Position numbers and translations under genes: made by a program. From Gammaproteobacteria bacterium (GTDB lineage Bacteria > Pseudomonadota > Gammaproteobacteria > SMWH01), in contig SMWH01000106.1 in NCBI GenBank assembly GCA_004357005.1, positions 1 through 6,340 on the forward strand: DNA of 6,340 bases, in the 5' to 3' direction. Every line of letters starts with the position of its first letter. The stretch's first letter is position 1. Of this stretch, positions 5,043 to 6,340 are shown piece after piece. Below the pieces are notes generated by a model. The model was not told where the DNA came from and made no database searches. It saw nothing but the letters and a program-made list of their open reading frames with translations.

Positions 5043-6340
5043 ATGAGCGTTCATGTACCCAGTTATGACGCTGCTTGTGTGCTGGTCGCCGGCGACTTGA
5101 TGCTGGACCGGTACTGGGTGGGCGACAGTTCCCGGATCTCTCCGGAAGCCCCGGTGCCGGTGGTGCGGGTGTCCGGGTCGGAGGAGCGGGCCGGTGGCGC
5201 TGGCAATGTCGCTCTGAACATCGCCAGTCTCGGTGGCCAGGCAATCGTGGTGGGTGTGACCGGGCGTGACGAGCCCGCGGATCAATTGCAGGCCTTGCTG
5301 GAATCTGCCGGCGTGGAATGCCTGTTCGACCGCATCAAGGATTTCACCACGGTGACCAAACTCCGTGTACTCAGCCGGCACCAACAACTCATCCGTCTGG
5401 ATTTCGAAGACGGCACGGAACCGTCGACGCAGGGCATGTTGGAGCGCTTCGAGCAGACGCTTGGGCGTTGCGACGTGGTGGTCCTCTCCGATTACGGCAA
5501 GGGCACGCTGACGGATCCCCAGCCTTTCATCAAAGCCGCGCGCTCCGCGCGTAAACCGGTATTGGTCGATCCCAAGGGCCACGAGTTCGAACGCTACCGC
5601 CAGGCGACGATGATCACACCCAATCTGGCCGAGTTCGAAGCGGTGGTGGGGCCCTGCGCCGACGAAGCGGAACTCGTGCGCAAGGGTGAAGCGCTGGTCA
5701 AACAACTCAAAGTGGGCGGTTTACTGATTACGCGCAGTGAACAGGGGATGACCCTGTTGCAGAAAGGGAAAAAGGCTGTGCATCTGGGTGCCCATGCTCG
5801 CGAAGTGTTCGACGTTACCGGCGCGGGAGACACGGTTATCGCGGTCCTGGCGGCAAGTCTGGCGGCGGGGCTGGATTTTCCGGGGGCGACTTCGCTCGCC
5901 AACACCGCTGCCGGCGTTGTCGTGGGCAAACTGGGTACCGGGTCCGTGACCGTGCACGAGTTGCGTCGTGGTCAACACGACAGCGAAGACACGGGTTATG
6001 GCCTCGTTTCCCAGGAACAGTTGATACAGGTCGTCGAAGACGCCCGCGCTCACGGCGAAACCATCGTCATGACCAACGGCTGTTTCGACGTGTTGCATGC
6101 GGGTCACGTGGGTTATCTGGAAGAAGCCCGGCGTCTCGGTGACCGGCTCATTGTGGCGGTCAACGATGACGACTCCGTGCGTCGCCTCAAGGGCGCGGAC
6201 AGACCGTTGAACAACGTGGAACAGAGAATGGCAGTGCTGGCCAGTCTGTCCGCGGTGGACTGGGTGGTCCCGTTTTCGGAAGACACCCCGGAGTCACTGA
6301 TCTGTCGAACAGTCCCGGACGTTCTGGCCAAGGGCGGTGA
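5043..6340 (+). CDS. hldE: Bifunctional heptose-7-phosphate kinase / heptose-1-phosphate adenylyltransferase HldE (3' end cut)
   Basis: HldE (RfaE) carries two steps of ADP-heptose synthesis for the LPS inner core: it phosphorylates D-glycero-D-manno-heptose 7-phosphate at C1, and after dephosphorylation adenylylates the 1-phosphate. Here 432 residues are visible and the frame runs off the right edge. The kinase half is PfkB/ribokinase type: G-D-L-M-L-D-R-Y-W (17-25), R-I-S-P-E-A-P-V-P-V (31-40), G-A-G-N-V-A-L-N-I-A (52-61), and D-V-T-G-A-G-D-T (257-264, catalytic D263). The second half, from about 325, is a nucleotidyltransferase: T-N-G-C-F-D (344-349), H-A-G-H (352-355), and R-L-K-G-A-D-R-P-L-N (381-390). 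Full-length relatives have about 475 residues, so some 40 are missing, with the cut right after K-G-G. The ATG at 5043 is chosen because the residues after it match the usual short lead-in to V-L-V-x-G-D. It is divergent from the acyltransferase-GT9 gene, whose second domain may use its product. Confidence 0.97.
   Translation, partial: MSVHVPSYDAACVLVAGDLMLDRYWVGDSSRISPEAPVPVVRVSGSEERAGGAGNVALNIASLGGQAIVVGVTGRDEPADQLQALLESAGVECLFDRIKDFTTVTKLRVLSRHQQLIRLDFEDGTEPSTQGMLERFEQTLGRCDVVVLSDYGKGTLTDPQPFIKAARSARKPVLVDPKGHEFERYRQATMITPNLAEFEAVVGPCADEAELVRKGEALVKQLKVGGLLITRSEQGMTLLQKGKKAVHLGAHAREVFDVTGAGDTVIAVLAASLAAGLDFPGATSLANTAAGVVVGKLGTGSVTVHELRRGQHDSEDTGYGLVSQEQLIQVVEDARAHGETIVMTNGCFDVLHAGHVGYLEEARRLGDRLIVAVNDDDSVRRLKGADRPLNNVEQRMAVLASLSAVDWVVPFSEDTPESLICRTVPDVLAKGG

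Noticed and set aside
4971..5705. Long - strand reading frame of 244 codons opposite hldE
   Set aside because: It mirrors the codon structure of hldE, whose motifs are certain, and shows no family resemblance of its own.

Overview
The window looks like chromosomal DNA from a GC-rich, Gram-negative, probably gammaproteobacterial organism. By eye it is near 60% GC. The best taxonomic evidence is a textbook fused HldE and an LpxL/HtrB-type acyltransferase with the usual gammaproteobacterial motifs. The exact genus cannot be read from the sequence; a Chromatiales/Ectothiorhodospiraceae-like origin is only a guess. All five genes point to envelope glycan and lipopolysaccharide (LPS) biosynthesis.

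Layout. On the + strand, positions 1-684 hold the 3' end of a GT39-like (ArnT/PMT-type) membrane glycosyltransferase whose C-terminus carries MORN_2-type repeats. It overlaps by ATGA with a polytopic GT-C/PIG-V-like protein (681-1787). A GC-rich hairpin directly after that stop (1787-1811) is a plausible terminator in the 106-bp convergent gap. On the - strand, reading leftward, come a 651-residue LpxL-type acyltransferase fused to a GT9 (heptosyltransferase-like) domain (4946-2991), then a GT2 glycosyltransferase with TPR-like repeats (2994-1894), again overlapping by ATGA. A 96-bp divergent spacer separates this pair from hldE (5043 onward, + strand), which runs off the right edge about 40 residues before its expected end.

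How they fit together (inference). HldE makes the phosphorylated and then ADP-activated heptose precursor. The GT9 domain is a candidate to transfer heptose to the LPS inner core, and the LpxL domain acylates lipid A. Both of those reactions occur on the cytoplasmic face of the inner membrane, so one polypeptide could carry both. The GT2 enzyme is a candidate further core glycosyltransferase. The two GT-C proteins would add polyprenyl-phosphate-linked sugars on the periplasmic side.

I see no mobile element, CRISPR array, tRNA or rRNA, and no intergenic stretch over 300 bases. The most unusual items are the acyltransferase-GT9 fusion, which has a seven-C run exactly at the domain junction, and the MORN-like repeats on the GT39-like protein. 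I see no clear evidence for a wholly new system.
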